NCBI RefSeq assembly: GCF_040207125.1
Contig: NZ_CP157940.1
Span: 496,001-560,000 of the forward strand
DNA: 64,000 nt
Direction: 5' to 3'
Source: Lacrimispora sp. BS-2
GTDB lineage: Bacteria; Bacillota; Clostridia; Lachnospirales; Lachnospiraceae
A program made the translations under genes and the position numbers. Positions 1 through 8,756 of this stretch are shown piece by piece (the first letter of the stretch is position 1; each line of letters starts with the position of its first letter). Under the pieces are notes generated by a model. The model was not told the origin of the DNA, searched no databases, and worked only from the letters and a program-made list of their open reading frames with translations.

Positions 1-1
1 T

Positions 2-1444
2 TCTTTTAAGCAAGGTTTTACTGAGATTGCTACAAAGTTTTTGGAGCTTTATAATGCCTATTTCCTTCCAGTGCTAACCTATTTATCTGAGAAGTTCCTA
101 GATTTTAGGGAACAGTATTTGTCTCCCCTGATTGATAAATTCATGGAGTTTTCGGGAAAAACGGCTGATGCCATAACTGTGTTGTGGGAAAATGTTTTAA
201 AGCCCTTTGTTCTTTGGTTTATGGAAGCGGCGGCTCCGATCATAGCGGAATTTATTAAAAATGCTATAGATAGATTTTTCCAGTTCTTTGTAAGTGTAAG
301 TAGTGTTGTTGATGATATCCTAACGGCTTTAGGTGGACTTATGGACTTCATCATCGGCGCCTTCACTGGTGACTGGGAGCGGGCTTGGGACGGGATAAAG
401 GCTTTCTTTGGCGGTGTTTGGAAAGCCATGAAAGACATCGTAACTGTTGCCTTAGAGTACATAGCTTTAAAAGTAAACCTTGTGCTTGATGCTATAAAAG
501 GTATTTGGGAGTTGATCTGGAGTGGCATTAAAACTTTTGTATCAAATATCTGGGATTCGATTAAAAGTAAAGCCTCCGAAGTTTTCGAAGCGATCAGAGA
601 TAAACTGTCTGAAATCTGGGACAGCGTAAAATCTACGATTGAAGAAAAATGGATTGCCATAAAAGACTGGTTTGGAGAAATCTGGCAGAAAATCAAGGAT
701 GTATTCAAGCTGGATGAAATGCTTGAAGTTGGAAAGAACGTAATGAATAGTTTCTGGAACGGTATGAAAGGAGTATGGGCGGATATCACCGGCTGGTTAG
801 GGGAGATTGCTGATATCGTAGGGAAAGCTTTTAGTACGGTTATTGATGGAGCAAAGAGTCTAGGTAAAAAGGCTAAAGACGATGTAGAAGAAAAAGAAGA
901 TAAAAAAGATAAAAAAGGATCTTCCGGTCCAGGGAGCAGTAAGGGGTATGTAAATAGTGGCCCTGGAGTAAAAGGTCATGCAACCGGAGGGTTCCCGAAA
1001 TCCGGTAGCTTGTTCGTAGCAAATGAAAACGGCAATCCCGAGATGGTGGGGAATTGGGGAGGTAAGGCTGCAGTTGCCAACAACATGCAGATTACGGAAG
1101 GTATTACCCGTGCAGTGCAGTACGGCATGAGATCCGCCATTGCTCCGCTGTCCTCCAGCATGAGTGCCATTGTCAGCAATGCAACTCCGCAGCTATCTCT
1201 AGTCGGCACTACTGGGCGTAATGTAAATACAGCAGATCAGGTCCAGGCAATGGCTGGCCGGGCTATGATCATGTCAACCGAAAACATGCCGGATCACTAT
1301 CTTTCCCTTATGGTGGATCTGCTTCGAAAGATCATCGAACTGATTGAAGCAATGGATTTGACAGTAAATATTGATATTCGTGAGATCAAAAAGAAATTGG
1401 CCGATCTGGATAAGCGGAGTGGCTATACACTAAAAACAACCTAA
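2..1444 (+). CDS. Phage tail tape measure protein, C-terminal part
   Basis: The reading frame is open to the left window edge, so only the C-terminal ~480 residues are present; the first in-window start (TTG at 41) has no ribosome site and is not used. Tape measure proteins set tail length and fill the tail tube. The visible part begins with hydrophobic helices, continues with Trp-rich amphipathic repeats ([16 protein letters not shown] and variants, about residues 170-250), then a charged low-complexity linker rich in Lys, Gly and Ser. The tail end has the ATGGFP...[14 protein letters not shown] pattern usual near the C-terminus of Firmicute phage tape measures. It lies directly upstream of other tail genes in the same direction. 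Family call is firm; the N-terminus lies outside the window. Confidence 0.88.
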   Translation, partial: SFKQGFTEIATKFLELYNAYFLPVLTYLSEKFLDFREQYLSPLIDKFMEFSGKTADAITVLWENVLKPFVLWFMEAAAPIIAEFIKNAIDRFFQFFVSVSSVVDDILTALGGLMDFIIGAFTGDWERAWDGIKAFFGGVWKAMKDIVTVALEYIALKVNLVLDAIKGIWELIWSGIKTFVSNIWDSIKSKASEVFEAIRDKLSEIWDSVKSTIEEKWIAIKDWFGEIWQKIKDVFKLDEMLEVGKNVMNSFWNGMKGVWADITGWLGEIADIVGKAFSTVIDGAKSLGKKAKDDVEEKEDKKDKKGSSGPGSSKGYVNSGPGVKGHATGGFPKSGSLFVANENGNPEMVGNWGGKAAVANNMQITEGITRAVQYGMRSAIAPLSSSMSAIVSNATPQLSLVGTTGRNVNTADQVQAMAGRAMIMSTENMPDHYLSLMVDLLRKIIELIEAMDLTVNIDIREIKKKLADLDKRSGYTLKTT

Positions 1445-1457
1445 GGAGGCGGTAAAT

Positions 1458-1835
1458 ATGGCAGTAATAACGATCAATGGCCGGGAGTTTCCGTCTCCCG
1501 ACATTGGGGGAAACCTAGTGGTTGCAACAAATGTGAGTGACGGAAAAAATGCCAAGGGGGAATTTATAGGCCAGAGAGTGGGAAGAGATCAACATAAGTT
1601 TGAAAATTTACAATGGAAGTTTCTGGACGCTGCCACCTGGGCGGCCATGCTGCAGGAGTTTGATAAGTTTGTGGTCACGGCAAGGATTCCGGATATGGTA
1701 CATAATCGCATGATGACAATCCGCATGTATCCAGGAAACCGAACGGCTATACCCGTTGAGTTTGATAAGGACGGACTTCCCACTATGTATCAAGATTGTA
1801 AAGTAAATGTCATCGATTGCGGGGTGATTGAGTAG
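1458..1835 (+). CDS. Small phage tail protein
   Basis: 125 residues, start ATG after a strong AGGAGGCGG site, 13 bases behind the tape measure gene. No catalytic motif, signal peptide or membrane segment is visible. Its content and position between tape measure and a large baseplate-like gene match the small tail-completion or distal-tail-associated proteins of siphophages and PBSX-like elements. The stop codon TAG shares its last base with the GTG start of the next gene, so the two are translationally coupled. I do not recognise a named family with certainty; function is inferred from position. Confidence 0.7.
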   Translation: MAVITINGREFPSPDIGGNLVVATNVSDGKNAKGEFIGQRVGRDQHKFENLQWKFLDAATWAAMLQEFDKFVVTARIPDMVHNRMMTIRMYPGNRTAIPVEFDKDGLPTMYQDCKVNVIDCGVIE

Positions 1836-4078
1836 TGCAGCCAGCAAGTCAGCAATACAAAGACCTGATGCGCCGTGAGTTCAGGGATCCTCTATCACAT
1901 ATCCGTGTAACCATCGGACTTATCAACCAGCAGGCCCAGGCCAGCGCTTATGTTCCGGATAAAGAAAAATATACCTATTATTCCAGCTTTAAAATGCCCC
2001 TGGACAATTATGAGGTCAAGGAACTTTATGCTACTTGCGATCAGGACTATACCGCCGTGGACGGTAGCGTATACTTTCTTCCAAGAGAGAGGGCGGATGC
2101 GGTCCTTAACCAGGGAATCGTATCTGAGAAGTTATTGGGACCGATAGAGATCCGTTTTCCGGTTCAGTACGATATAAAGGGGCTTACCATAGAGTTTGGA
2201 AAGGCTTACCCGGTGGATTTTGTCATAGAATCTGACAACAATACCGTGGAAATCACTGGAAATGCTGGCGGACATTTTGTCACGGAGGAGATCTTTAACG
2301 GCACCACTTTTTTGCGCTTTACTCCATCAGCCATGGTAAACGGTCAGAGCCGGTTCCGAATCCACATGATAACTATGGGGATCGGTATTTACTTTGATAA
2401 CAGAAAAATACTGTTTGCCACTAAAAGGGAGCACATCAGCCCGATTATGGAGGAGCTGCCCGCCATTGATTTTAGTTTGACTGTTAATAATAAGGACCGG
2501 GCTTTTGACATAGAAAACGCCGAAAGCTCTGTAAACTTCTTGGAAATTGGCCAGGACATTACCGTCTTGTATGGTCAGGAGCTTGATGACGGATCCGTGG
2601 AGTGGCTTCCTGGTGCAACTGTCCAGCTGAAAGAATGGTCTGCCGATGATGAGCAGATGGAATTTTCAGCAACAGACCGGTTTGACGGTATGGACGGAAC
2701 CTATTATAAGGGGCTGTACCGGCCAGAAGGAATCAGTCTCTATGATCTGGCGGTTAATGTGTTTTCTGATGCCGGAGTGGATCACCGGACCTATTGGATT
2801 GATCCTTATTTAAAGTCTATAAAGGTTGTAAATCCGATGCCGGTAGTCTCTCACAAGGAAGCCCTGCAGCTGATTGCCAATGCTGGCCGGTGCATACTTT
2901 ATCAGGATCGGGAGGGGAACATTTTTATAAAGTCCAGCTTTATTCCGGATATGGAAGCCGGCTCCAGCAATGAGACTTATTTTAGCAACGCCAGGGCTGT
3001 CCTGGATAAGGCTACAAAAAAGGCTTATGCTTTGACCACACAAAACTATACAGATGTGGCACCTACACAGTATTTTCTTCCCCGGAAGTCAGAGGGAGCG
3101 TCATATTTGAATACCGGGTATATTTCAGAGGCGGTGGCTGGAAATAACGGTGCCTTTTCAATAAATCCATCGGTTGAAGTTACTCTGGAAGCCTCTTTTA
3201 AATGCTTTGGCCTGACATTGGAGTTTGGGGATAATAGTCCTGCTGAGATGGTTTTTCATGCTTACCGGGACGGAGCTCCAGTGGAGGATTACATAGTAAC
3301 CGGCCTGACCACAACAACAGTTATCAGCCATGAATTTGAGGAGTTTGACAGGCTGGTCCTGGAGTTCATTAAGGGCCGTCCCAATAACCGGGTAGTGTTA
3401 AACAATATAACCTTTGGAGATAGCACGGATTATATCTTTGAGTATGGCTATGAACTGACCAAAACACCCAAGGGAACGCAACTGACGAGGGTAAGAAAAC
3501 TGCAGGTGATCCGGACGCTCTACAACCAGTCAAATGAGGTGAAGGAACTGGCAAAAGAAACTATAGCCGTTACAACTGCAGATAACCGGTATACCTTTTA
3601 TTTTAGCAGCCCCGTTTATAACTTGTCCTGCACTTTGACAGAACCGCAGGAAGGGCAAGGGGTGGCTATAGTGGAGAGTAGCAGCTATTTTGCCACGGTG
3701 GAGATCACAGGGGTTACAGGTGTCGTTGAAGTCTCTATATCAGGCCGGGAATACATCACAAGTCAAACCAGAGTAAGCCGGCAATTAAATCCAACGGGGA
3801 GCCTGGAGACATGGGAGAATCCTCTGGTATCCGATATGGTCCACGCCGTAGATCTGGCCGACTGGATCGGTGATTATATGAAAGCGGATAGGGAGTACGA
3901 TCTACAGTACCGTGGGGAGCCCAGGATCGATGCAAATGATATTGCATTCCTGGAAAATAAGTATGTTCCGGATTTGCTCCTCCGGGTGTATGAACATACT
4001 TTGAAATTCAATGGTGCCTTAAGCGGCACCTTAAAAGCAAGGAGGGACATGAGTAATGTGGCGACAACCAAAAACTAA
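1835..4078 (+). CDS. Large phage tail/baseplate-associated protein with an internal duplication
   Basis: 747 residues starting at GTG 1835, overlapping the previous stop. Two segments resemble each other: residues ~55-130 (QDYTAVDGSVYFLPRERA, later IEFG) and ~397-490 (QNYTDVAPTQYFLPRKSE, later LEFGDNSPAE). Each looks like a beta-rich carbohydrate-binding or discoidin-like module. The middle (~200-390) resembles the tail-associated 'Gp18/lysin-hub' type of protein found after tape measure genes. It probably forms part of the tail tip that meets the cell surface. No clear peptidase or muramidase motif is visible. The next gene starts inside its 3' end (4056), with its ribosome site AGGAGGG inside this coding region. 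Confidence 0.72.
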   Translation: MQPASQQYKDLMRREFRDPLSHIRVTIGLINQQAQASAYVPDKEKYTYYSSFKMPLDNYEVKELYATCDQDYTAVDGSVYFLPRERADAVLNQGIVSEKLLGPIEIRFPVQYDIKGLTIEFGKAYPVDFVIESDNNTVEITGNAGGHFVTEEIFNGTTFLRFTPSAMVNGQSRFRIHMITMGIGIYFDNRKILFATKREHISPIMEELPAIDFSLTVNNKDRAFDIENAESSVNFLEIGQDITVLYGQELDDGSVEWLPGATVQLKEWSADDEQMEFSATDRFDGMDGTYYKGLYRPEGISLYDLAVNVFSDAGVDHRTYWIDPYLKSIKVVNPMPVVSHKEALQLIANAGRCILYQDREGNIFIKSSFIPDMEAGSSNETYFSNARAVLDKATKKAYALTTQNYTDVAPTQYFLPRKSEGASYLNTGYISEAVAGNNGAFSINPSVEVTLEASFKCFGLTLEFGDNSPAEMVFHAYRDGAPVEDYIVTGLTTTTVISHEFEEFDRLVLEFIKGRPNNRVVLNNITFGDSTDYIFEYGYELTKTPKGTQLTRVRKLQVIRTLYNQSNEVKELAKETIAVTTADNRYTFYFSSPVYNLSCTLTEPQEGQGVAIVESSSYFATVEITGVTGVVEVSISGREYITSQTRVSRQLNPTGSLETWENPLVSDMVHAVDLADWIGDYMKADREYDLQYRGEPRIDANDIAFLENKYVPDLLLRVYEHTLKFNGALSGTLKARRDMSNVATTKN

Positions 4079-4454
4079 TTGGAAAGAAACTGATTTCTTT
4101 AATATAGAAGATTACAACCGCATAAAGGAAAACTTAAATGAAATCCGGTCGCAGGCGCTGCTCCTCTGGCCGGATTTTGTATTCGAAGAAATGGGAGCGG
4201 ATAAGACCTATCAGGATTACGGCTTCTATGCAGATGAGATCAACCGGTTTGAGTCTAACGTGGAAAATATCCGATCCGGGACCTATCCCTTTAAGACAGG
4301 AGCCCGCCAGACTTTTTATGATAATCAGCCTTTCATTGACTGGTGGGAGCTGAACCGGATCGAGGAGGCCTGCAGGCTGATCTATAGTAATATTCAGAGC
4401 CGTTATAACGGCAGAAAGACATTATCTTTTACATTGAATGGAGGCGCTTTTTAA
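4056..4454 (+). CDS. Phage baseplate/tail protein of unknown function
   Basis: 132 residues, ATG at 4056 preceded by AAGGAGGG, overlapping the upstream gene by 23 bases. Soluble, acidic, rich in Tyr, Arg and Glu, with repeated NRxE/NRI segments (EINRFESN, LNRIEEAC). No membrane span or signal peptide. Position in the tail-tip module suggests a structural or assembly role. Small proteins with similar MWRQPKTNW-type N-termini are common beside baseplate genes in Clostridia prophages, but I cannot name a family with confidence. Confidence 0.68.
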   Translation: MWRQPKTNWKETDFFNIEDYNRIKENLNEIRSQALLLWPDFVFEEMGADKTYQDYGFYADEINRFESNVENIRSGTYPFKTGARQTFYDNQPFIDWWELNRIEEACRLIYSNIQSRYNGRKTLSFTLNGGAF

Positions 4455-4904
4455 ATGGGATTAAAGACAGATTATAAAGATGCCATGTATGATGGCCAGC
4501 GCCGGTACCGCTTAATCCCGAATGAAGACGGGACGTACAGTCTGCCGGATGAGACGATCTACACCCAAAAAGGAGATCGGTTTGGGGCTAATGACATAAA
4601 TACAACCAACAAGGCTATCAACCGGATTAATCACGTGACAGAGGTTACTTTGACTGCCGCAGGGTGGACTAGCAGCGCAGCACCCTACACGCAGACGGTA
4701 ACGGTTTCAGGAGCCACAGCGGACATGGAGGCAATGGTTGTAAGCGCCTTAGCAGACGGGGCTACAGAGGCCGTCCAGAAGGCGTACAGTAAGGCTTTTG
4801 GTATTGTGACAAGCGGGACAGCTTCCCTGGGAGATGGGGCGGCTACATTTAAAGTCTACAAAAAGCCGGCAAATGATATCAAAATAGGTTTGAAAGGAGT
4901 GTAA
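4455..4904 (+). CDS. Phage tail protein, possible fibre/base component
   Basis: 149 residues starting immediately after the previous stop (ATG 4455, one-base spacing, ribosome site GGAGG inside the preceding gene). The N-terminal 50 residues (LIPNEDGTYSLPDETIYTQ, then FGANDINTTNKAINRIN) match the start typical of small Clostridia phage proteins lying just before the tail-fibre gene. The C-terminal half is Thr/Ala/Gly-rich and probably beta-structured (VTLTAAGWTSSAAPYTQTVT). Likely a tail-fibre adaptor or head-of-fibre protein; this is inference from context. Confidence 0.66.
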   Translation: MGLKTDYKDAMYDGQRRYRLIPNEDGTYSLPDETIYTQKGDRFGANDINTTNKAINRINHVTEVTLTAAGWTSSAAPYTQTVTVSGATADMEAMVVSALADGATEAVQKAYSKAFGIVTSGTASLGDGAATFKVYKKPANDIKIGLKGV

Positions 4905-4907
4905 GGC

Positions 4908-5660
4908 ATGGGCAAGATATGGATGCCGGGAGGCGGTGGCGGGGCTGATCTGGATGTAATAACGGCCGGCGCCAGTGATGTGCTAGTCGGAAAGGTAATT
5001 GTAGATAAAGATGGTGAACCATTAATAGGGGCCATGCCGAACCGGGAAGCAGTCAGTCAATCATTAGGGATTAATGGTACATATACCATACCAGCAGGAT
5101 ACCACAATGGGGCGGGGAAAGTGACGCAGAATATTGCAACCATGGGCGGTCAGACCATTAATCCCACAACTTCCCAGCAGACCGTGAGCAGTTCAGGCAG
5201 ATATATGACCGGGAATGTGGTGGTGAACGCGGTGGCGAATTTATCAGCAGGAAATATTAAAAGAGGCGTTGTAGTTGGAGGAGTTACGGGAACATGGGAG
5301 GGATATGTTGGTGGGGCAAATGATCTATATATCCGGGGTGCCAATAAGGCAGGTTTTACAGGAGGAAGTTATATAGTTTTTGATACAGCTCAAATTACAA
5401 TACGGTATGGAGACGGGGGAGGCGGAAGAGTTATGACAGCCCCAAATGTTCGTTTTGCCGGATATTCTTATTTGAATATAGAGGGTAATTTTTCTGGGGG
5501 CTATATTCAATTTACTCCTGGAGATATTTCTGCCATGCAGGTAAATGTATCAGGAAGTGGTACATGGAGTTTCAATTTAAGCGCTGCACAAATTACTGGA
5601 CAATGTAAAATTTTCTTTTATAACGGGGGAAGTGCCTGTTATAGAATTTGGCTTAGCTAA
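4908..5660 (+). CDS. Phage tail fibre-like protein
   Basis: 250 residues, ATG after AAAGGAGTGTAAGGC. The N-terminus has a run of Gly (GGGGGADLDVITAG). The middle has the pattern DVLVGKVIVDKDGEPLIGAMPN, then repeated GNVVVNAVANLSAGNIKRGV and VVGGVTGTW, which is common in tail-fibre and receptor-binding proteins of Clostridia prophages. The C-terminal half is Gly/Ser/Asn-rich and beta-prone, so it may be the receptor-contact part. No enzymatic motif is seen. Confidence 0.7.
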   Translation: MGKIWMPGGGGGADLDVITAGASDVLVGKVIVDKDGEPLIGAMPNREAVSQSLGINGTYTIPAGYHNGAGKVTQNIATMGGQTINPTTSQQTVSSSGRYMTGNVVVNAVANLSAGNIKRGVVVGGVTGTWEGYVGGANDLYIRGANKAGFTGGSYIVFDTAQITIRYGDGGGGRVMTAPNVRFAGYSYLNIEGNFSGGYIQFTPGDISAMQVNVSGSGTWSFNLSAAQITGQCKIFFYNGGSACYRIWLS

Positions 5661-5674
5661 GAAAGAAGGAAAAT

Positions 5675-6079
5675 ATGATAATATATGTAAATGAACGATA
5701 TGAAATTGTTGCATTGAACAAAGAACCGCTAAAGTTTTATAAATGCTATGAAATGAATCAAACAAAAGAGGAAGTGTTTGGAAGCATGTGTGATACTGTT
5801 ATCAGTGGATATAAGTATGAACCGCAATATGAGTTCTTATTTAATGAAGGCGGCAGTAATGCAAGAGATAAGGTAACTGGAGAATTACTTTATAAGTTGG
5901 ATGAAAAAGGTAATAAGAAATTTAATGGTTATTTTTTGTACCCGTTTATAAACGACAGTATACTTATGCTAATTCAAAAACAGTATGAAGAATCCCAAAA
6001 ACAGGTACAAGCGATGAATGCACAAATGGCATATTTGTCTATGATGTCCGGCATAGAAACGGAGGTACATAATGAGTAA
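5675..6079 (+). CDS. Small phage tail-associated protein
   Basis: 134 residues, ATG after AAGAAAGGAAAAT. Acidic and soluble; the C-terminus is helical and coiled-coil prone (ESQKQVQAMNAQMAYLSMMSG). In many Clostridia and Listeria-type prophages a protein of this size sits between the tail fibre and the XkdX-like gene, and this one fits that slot. The 3' end overlaps the XkdX-like start by 8 bases, so the two are probably coupled. No named function can be assigned from sequence alone. Confidence 0.66.
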   Translation: MIIYVNERYEIVALNKEPLKFYKCYEMNQTKEEVFGSMCDTVISGYKYEPQYEFLFNEGGSNARDKVTGELLYKLDEKGNKKFNGYFLYPFINDSILMLIQKQYEESQKQVQAMNAQMAYLSMMSGIETEVHNE

Positions 6080-6212
6080 AAATTATGATAAAGTAAAAGA
6101 ATTTTACGATGCAAAGTTATGGTCCGTTGGAATGGTATGGAATGCCGTAGACCGATGGATCACAGAGGACGAGTTTAAGGAGATCACAGGGAAAGAATAT
6201 AAGAAAGCGTGA
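6072..6212 (+). CDS. XkdX family protein
   Basis: 46 residues (ATG 6072 to TGA 6212), overlapping the upstream gene by 8 bases and preceded by GGAGGTACATA. The sequence MSKNYDKVKEFYDAKLWS... VWNAVDRWITEDEFKEITG carries the Trp- and Tyr-containing pattern of XkdX-like proteins, which end tail modules of PBSX and related phages just before the lysis cassette. The function of XkdX is not established. Neighbours (fibre upstream, holin downstream) support the call. Confidence 0.85.
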   Translation: MSKNYDKVKEFYDAKLWSVGMVWNAVDRWITEDEFKEITGKEYKKA

Positions 6213-6223
6213 GGAAAATGAGA

Positions 6224-6643
6224 ATGAAAAATATATTATGTACAGCTGCGGGAGTGGTAGGTAGCTTCATAGCGTCATTGTTTGGGGGCTGGGATACCGG
6301 GATCGGTACCCTGGTCCTTTTTATGGTCATTGACTTCTTTTCCGGACTGGCAGTGGCCGGAATATTCAAGAGGAGCACCAAAACTGAAACCGGAGCATTG
6401 GAATCGAAAGCCGGCTTTAAGGGACTGTGCCGCAAGTGCATGACCCTCTTATTTGTTTTGATCGCCTACCGCCTGGATCTGGCCATCGGGACCAATTACA
6501 TACGGGACATGGTGATTATAGGCTTCATGGCAAACGAGCTGATCTCTATTGTGGAGAATGCTGGGCTTATGGGCCTGCCGCTTCCGGCCATTCTGATCAA
6601 AGCCATTGATGTGTTAAAGAAGAAAGCAGAAGTAACGGAATAA
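6224..6643 (+). CDS. Phage holin (phi-LC3/toxin-secretion holin type)
   Basis: About 139 residues from ATG 6224; GTG 6209 and ATG 6218 are in-frame alternatives, but GAGG at 6211-6214 is best spaced for 6224. Holins make the membrane lesion that lets the endolysin reach peptidoglycan. The protein has three hydrophobic segments (about AAGVVGSFIASLF; IGTLVLFMVIDFFSGLAVA; CMTLLFVLIAYRLDL) and the C-terminal NELISIVENAGLMGLPLP motif typical of the phage_holin_4 family. It sits between XkdX and the amidase, the usual holin-endolysin order. Confidence 0.9.
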   Translation: MKNILCTAAGVVGSFIASLFGGWDTGIGTLVLFMVIDFFSGLAVAGIFKRSTKTETGALESKAGFKGLCRKCMTLLFVLIAYRLDLAIGTNYIRDMVIIGFMANELISIVENAGLMGLPLPAILIKAIDVLKKKAEVTE

Positions 6644-6644
6644 T

Positions 6645-6713
6645 CCGTGGTCGGGATTTCGACCACGGTTGTAACATCACAACTTTTTGGGCCTGGGTGA
6701 TCCTGGGCCCTTT
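6645..6713 (+). terminator. Two hairpins between holin and endolysin
   Basis: A perfect 9-bp stem (CCGTGGTCG / CGACCACGG, 6645-6653 with 6660-6668) is followed by a second hairpin (GGGCC / GGCCC, about 6690-6713) ending in CCCTTTTC. The first lacks a T-tract; the second has a short one. They may partly terminate or pace transcription before the endolysin gene. Structure is seen directly; function is inferred. Confidence 0.5.
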
Positions 6714-6735
6714 TCTTATGGATTGGAGGATCAAT

Positions 6736-7521
6736 ATGCAGATAAAGAAATTACTTACACCTTATAATTACAATGCCGGCACTGCGGACCGCATTAAGTA
6801 CATTGTGATCCATTATGTTGGAGCTCTGGGAGGAGCAGAGGCAAACTGCAAATACTACGCCTCCAAATATATTGGAGCCAGCGCTCACTATTATGTTGGA
6901 TTCAGCGGAGAAATCTGGCAGTCTGTTGAAGATCAGAACATAGCATGGCATTGTGGGGCAAAATCTTACGTTCACCCGGAATGCAGGAATGCAAATAGCC
7001 TTGGAATTGAAATGTGTGTTAGAAATAGCAGTGGAAATTTGGCTGACACAAGCCGGGACTGGTATTTTGAGGACGCTACGGTTCAGGCGGCTATTGAGCT
7101 GACCAAGGAGCTGATGGAGAAATATAATATCCCTGCGGACCGGGTGATCCGCCATCATGATGTAACGGGGAAGATTTGCCCGAATCCTTATGTATGGAAT
7201 CACACCCAGCATACCTGGGACGCGTTTAAGGCAGCTATTGTAGTTCCTTCCGAATATACTCTTGGCTGGAATCATGACAAGAATGGCTGGTGGTATGCAG
7301 ATACAACAAAGACATATTTAAAAAATACTTGGAAGGTAATAAACGGACATCAGTACTACTTTAATCCAGATGGGTATGCAGTAACTAATTGGCAAGTATT
7401 GCCACATCCTGAAACCGGAGAAATGTGCGACTTCTATTTTGAACCAAGAGCAGGTCATGATCTGGAATGTGCGTTGTACAAGACAGACAGTAATGGAGTG
7501 CAGGAGCCGGCCAAGTTTTAA
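6736..7521 (+). CDS. N-acetylmuramoyl-L-alanine amidase endolysin with wall-binding repeat
   Basis: 261 residues from ATG 6736, which has GGAGG seven bases upstream; the frame extends 13 codons further upstream without a better start. The N-terminal ~160 residues form an Amidase_2 domain: IVIHYVGALGG with the first zinc His, IAWHCGAKSY, NSLGIEMCV, and VIRHHDVTGKICPNP with a second zinc ligand and catalytic neighbours. This enzyme cuts the bond between MurNAc and L-Ala. The C-terminus (GWNHDKNGWWYADTTKTYLK, KVINGHQYYFNPDGYAVTNW) is a choline/cell-wall-binding type repeat that anchors the enzyme to wall polymers. It follows the holin, forming the lysis cassette. Confidence 0.93.
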   Translation: MQIKKLLTPYNYNAGTADRIKYIVIHYVGALGGAEANCKYYASKYIGASAHYYVGFSGEIWQSVEDQNIAWHCGAKSYVHPECRNANSLGIEMCVRNSSGNLADTSRDWYFEDATVQAAIELTKELMEKYNIPADRVIRHHDVTGKICPNPYVWNHTQHTWDAFKAAIVVPSEYTLGWNHDKNGWWYADTTKTYLKNTWKVINGHQYYFNPDGYAVTNWQVLPHPETGEMCDFYFEPRAGHDLECALYKTDSNGVQEPAKF

Positions 7522-7536
7522 ACAAATAGATTTAAA

Positions 7537-7562
7537 TACCCCCACCACTATGGGCGGGGGTA
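7537..7562. terminator. Hairpin between convergent endolysin and wall-binding gene
   Basis: TACCCCC (7537-7543) pairs with GGGGGTA (7556-7562) around a 12-base loop, flanked by A/T-rich sequence on both sides. It sits between the stops of two convergent genes and can serve either strand. Confidence 0.6.
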
Positions 7563-7569
7563 AATATAA

Positions 7570-8262
7570 TTATGACAACTTTTTTAATGTATTTAGAATT
7601 TTTTTGGTCATTTCCTGCGTGTCAGAAGTGTACCATGCAACAATAGTAATCATTTTTTTTCCGGCTGGGCAAATGTATAAATCAAAATTGCTTCCATCAT
7701 TATCAAGATAACTATCTTTAATAGCAGGGAACTCTCCCAGATTAGTGGCAATTACATCAATGAAAGATGCATGTTTTATAGCACTATCATGAAAGCCTAA
7801 TTGAAAATTCTTCAAATATACTTCAGGATCTGCATCTGCTGGTATCGTTAGGCTATCGAATTGGATTAACATGTTCTTAGTGGTTATTTCAAAAGACTCT
7901 GAGTTTCCATCAAAAGCAGTTGTAGCTACATTAGACGGAACTTGAAGAGAATAACCGATTTCTGTATTTGTATAAGTTCTGTAAGTTATTTCTGTTGAAG
8001 AGTTAGGATCTATCCACTTGCCAGAAACATCGAAAGTGTAAACCTTACCATCGATTCTTTGAGTGGTATTTGCGAGCATCACACCATTTTCATCAAAGTA
8101 ATACCAGATTCTTTGATCCTCAATCCATTGGCTGGTTACTAGTGTTCCGTTCTGATCGTATTTCCACTGACCATTATCTTCTTGTATCCAACCTGCGAAA
8201 GATTGAATAGAGAAAAGAAGAGAAATACTGGTTGCTATTAAGAGAATTTTTGCTTTTTTCAT
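7570..8262 (-). CDS. Secreted protein with cell-wall-binding repeats and a C-terminal PsbP/DcrB-like domain
   Basis: 230 residues, start ATG at 8262 on the minus strand after AGGAGGTT. An N-terminal signal peptide (MKKAKILLIATSISLLFSIQ, Ala-type cleavage near SFAGW) is followed by three wall-binding repeats at ~25-85 (GWIQEDNGQWKYDQNG, WIEDQRIWYYFDENGV, RIDGKVYTFDVSGKW). Residues ~95-230 form a single domain with YTNTEIGYSLQVPSN, resembling PsbP/DcrB-like lipocalin-type folds often found on secreted Firmicute proteins. It is opposite in direction to the phage late genes and at the end of the prophage, the usual place for a lysogenic-conversion ('moron') gene. Role unknown. Confidence 0.75.
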   Translation of the reverse strand: MKKAKILLIATSISLLFSIQSFAGWIQEDNGQWKYDQNGTLVTSQWIEDQRIWYYFDENGVMLANTTQRIDGKVYTFDVSGKWIDPNSSTEITYRTYTNTEIGYSLQVPSNVATTAFDGNSESFEITTKNMLIQFDSLTIPADADPEVYLKNFQLGFHDSAIKHASFIDVIATNLGEFPAIKDSYLDNDGSNFDLYICPAGKKMITIVAWYTSDTQEMTKKILNTLKKLS

Positions 8263-8690
8263 ACTAACCTCCTATTGTATATGTTTTGTACCCAATTATA
8301 TATTAGAAGTAAGTAGATTGCAATGAAAAGAGAATCAAGGTGATTACGGTGACGCTCTCTCCTGATCAGGATGGAGCGCTGCAGTATCCGGGGCTGGCGG
8401 AGTAAAGAAGTACATGAATGTCTACCATTTGTCTACCCTGTACAAGTTTTTAGGTAGACAAAGTAATGTTGACAAATGCAACCAGATGTATTACCATACA
8501 ATAAACTCTTATTTTATCAGGCTTTCAAATGACTGTAAGTGTATATAAATGAAATCCTGAAAGCCGGGTTATCTTTGGGAAATAACCCTATGGTTGGAGC
8601 TACCGTGGCTGTGGCTGTCGGCATCGAGGAGAGTGCAAGAGACGGTAAATTCTAAGGAAAACCCTGATCTTGCAAGAACCTTACTTTTAG
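8263..8690. other. Intergenic region at the probable prophage end
   Basis: No credible gene. Several structures are visible: GTCTACC twice (8420-8426, 8431-8437) with the inverted copy GGTAGAC (8453-8459); an 8-bp inverted repeat GGCTTTCA / TGAAAGCC (8520-8527, 8558-8565); and a GGGTTAT / ATAACCC hairpin just after it. A short in-frame stretch ending in TAA at 8402-8404 reads like the tail of a broken coding sequence. The prophage attachment site may lie here, but the other end is outside the window, so no att core can be named. Confidence 0.4.
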
Positions 8691-8723
8691 AAAAGAGGAG
8701 TCGCTTTGCCGGTTCCTCTTTTT
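8691..8723 (+). terminator. Terminator/attenuator upstream of a GNAT gene
   Basis: AAAAGAGGA (8691-8699) pairs with TCCTCTTTTT (8714-8723), giving a G/C-containing stem followed by a T-run, 33 bases before the next start codon. The preceding ~120 bases (8570-8690) contain further dyads, so this could be the expression platform of a structured leader, but no known riboswitch consensus was recognised. Confidence 0.55.
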
Positions 8724-8756
8724 GATTATTAGAATATCTGGTCAGGAGGAAACTGT

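Noticed and set aside
79..789. Long minus-strand frame under the tape measure gene
   Set aside because: It is a shadow of the tape measure frame with low-complexity composition and no start signals.
8402..8566. A defined prophage attR site
   Set aside because: Repeats are present, but the matching attL is outside the window, so the core cannot be verified.
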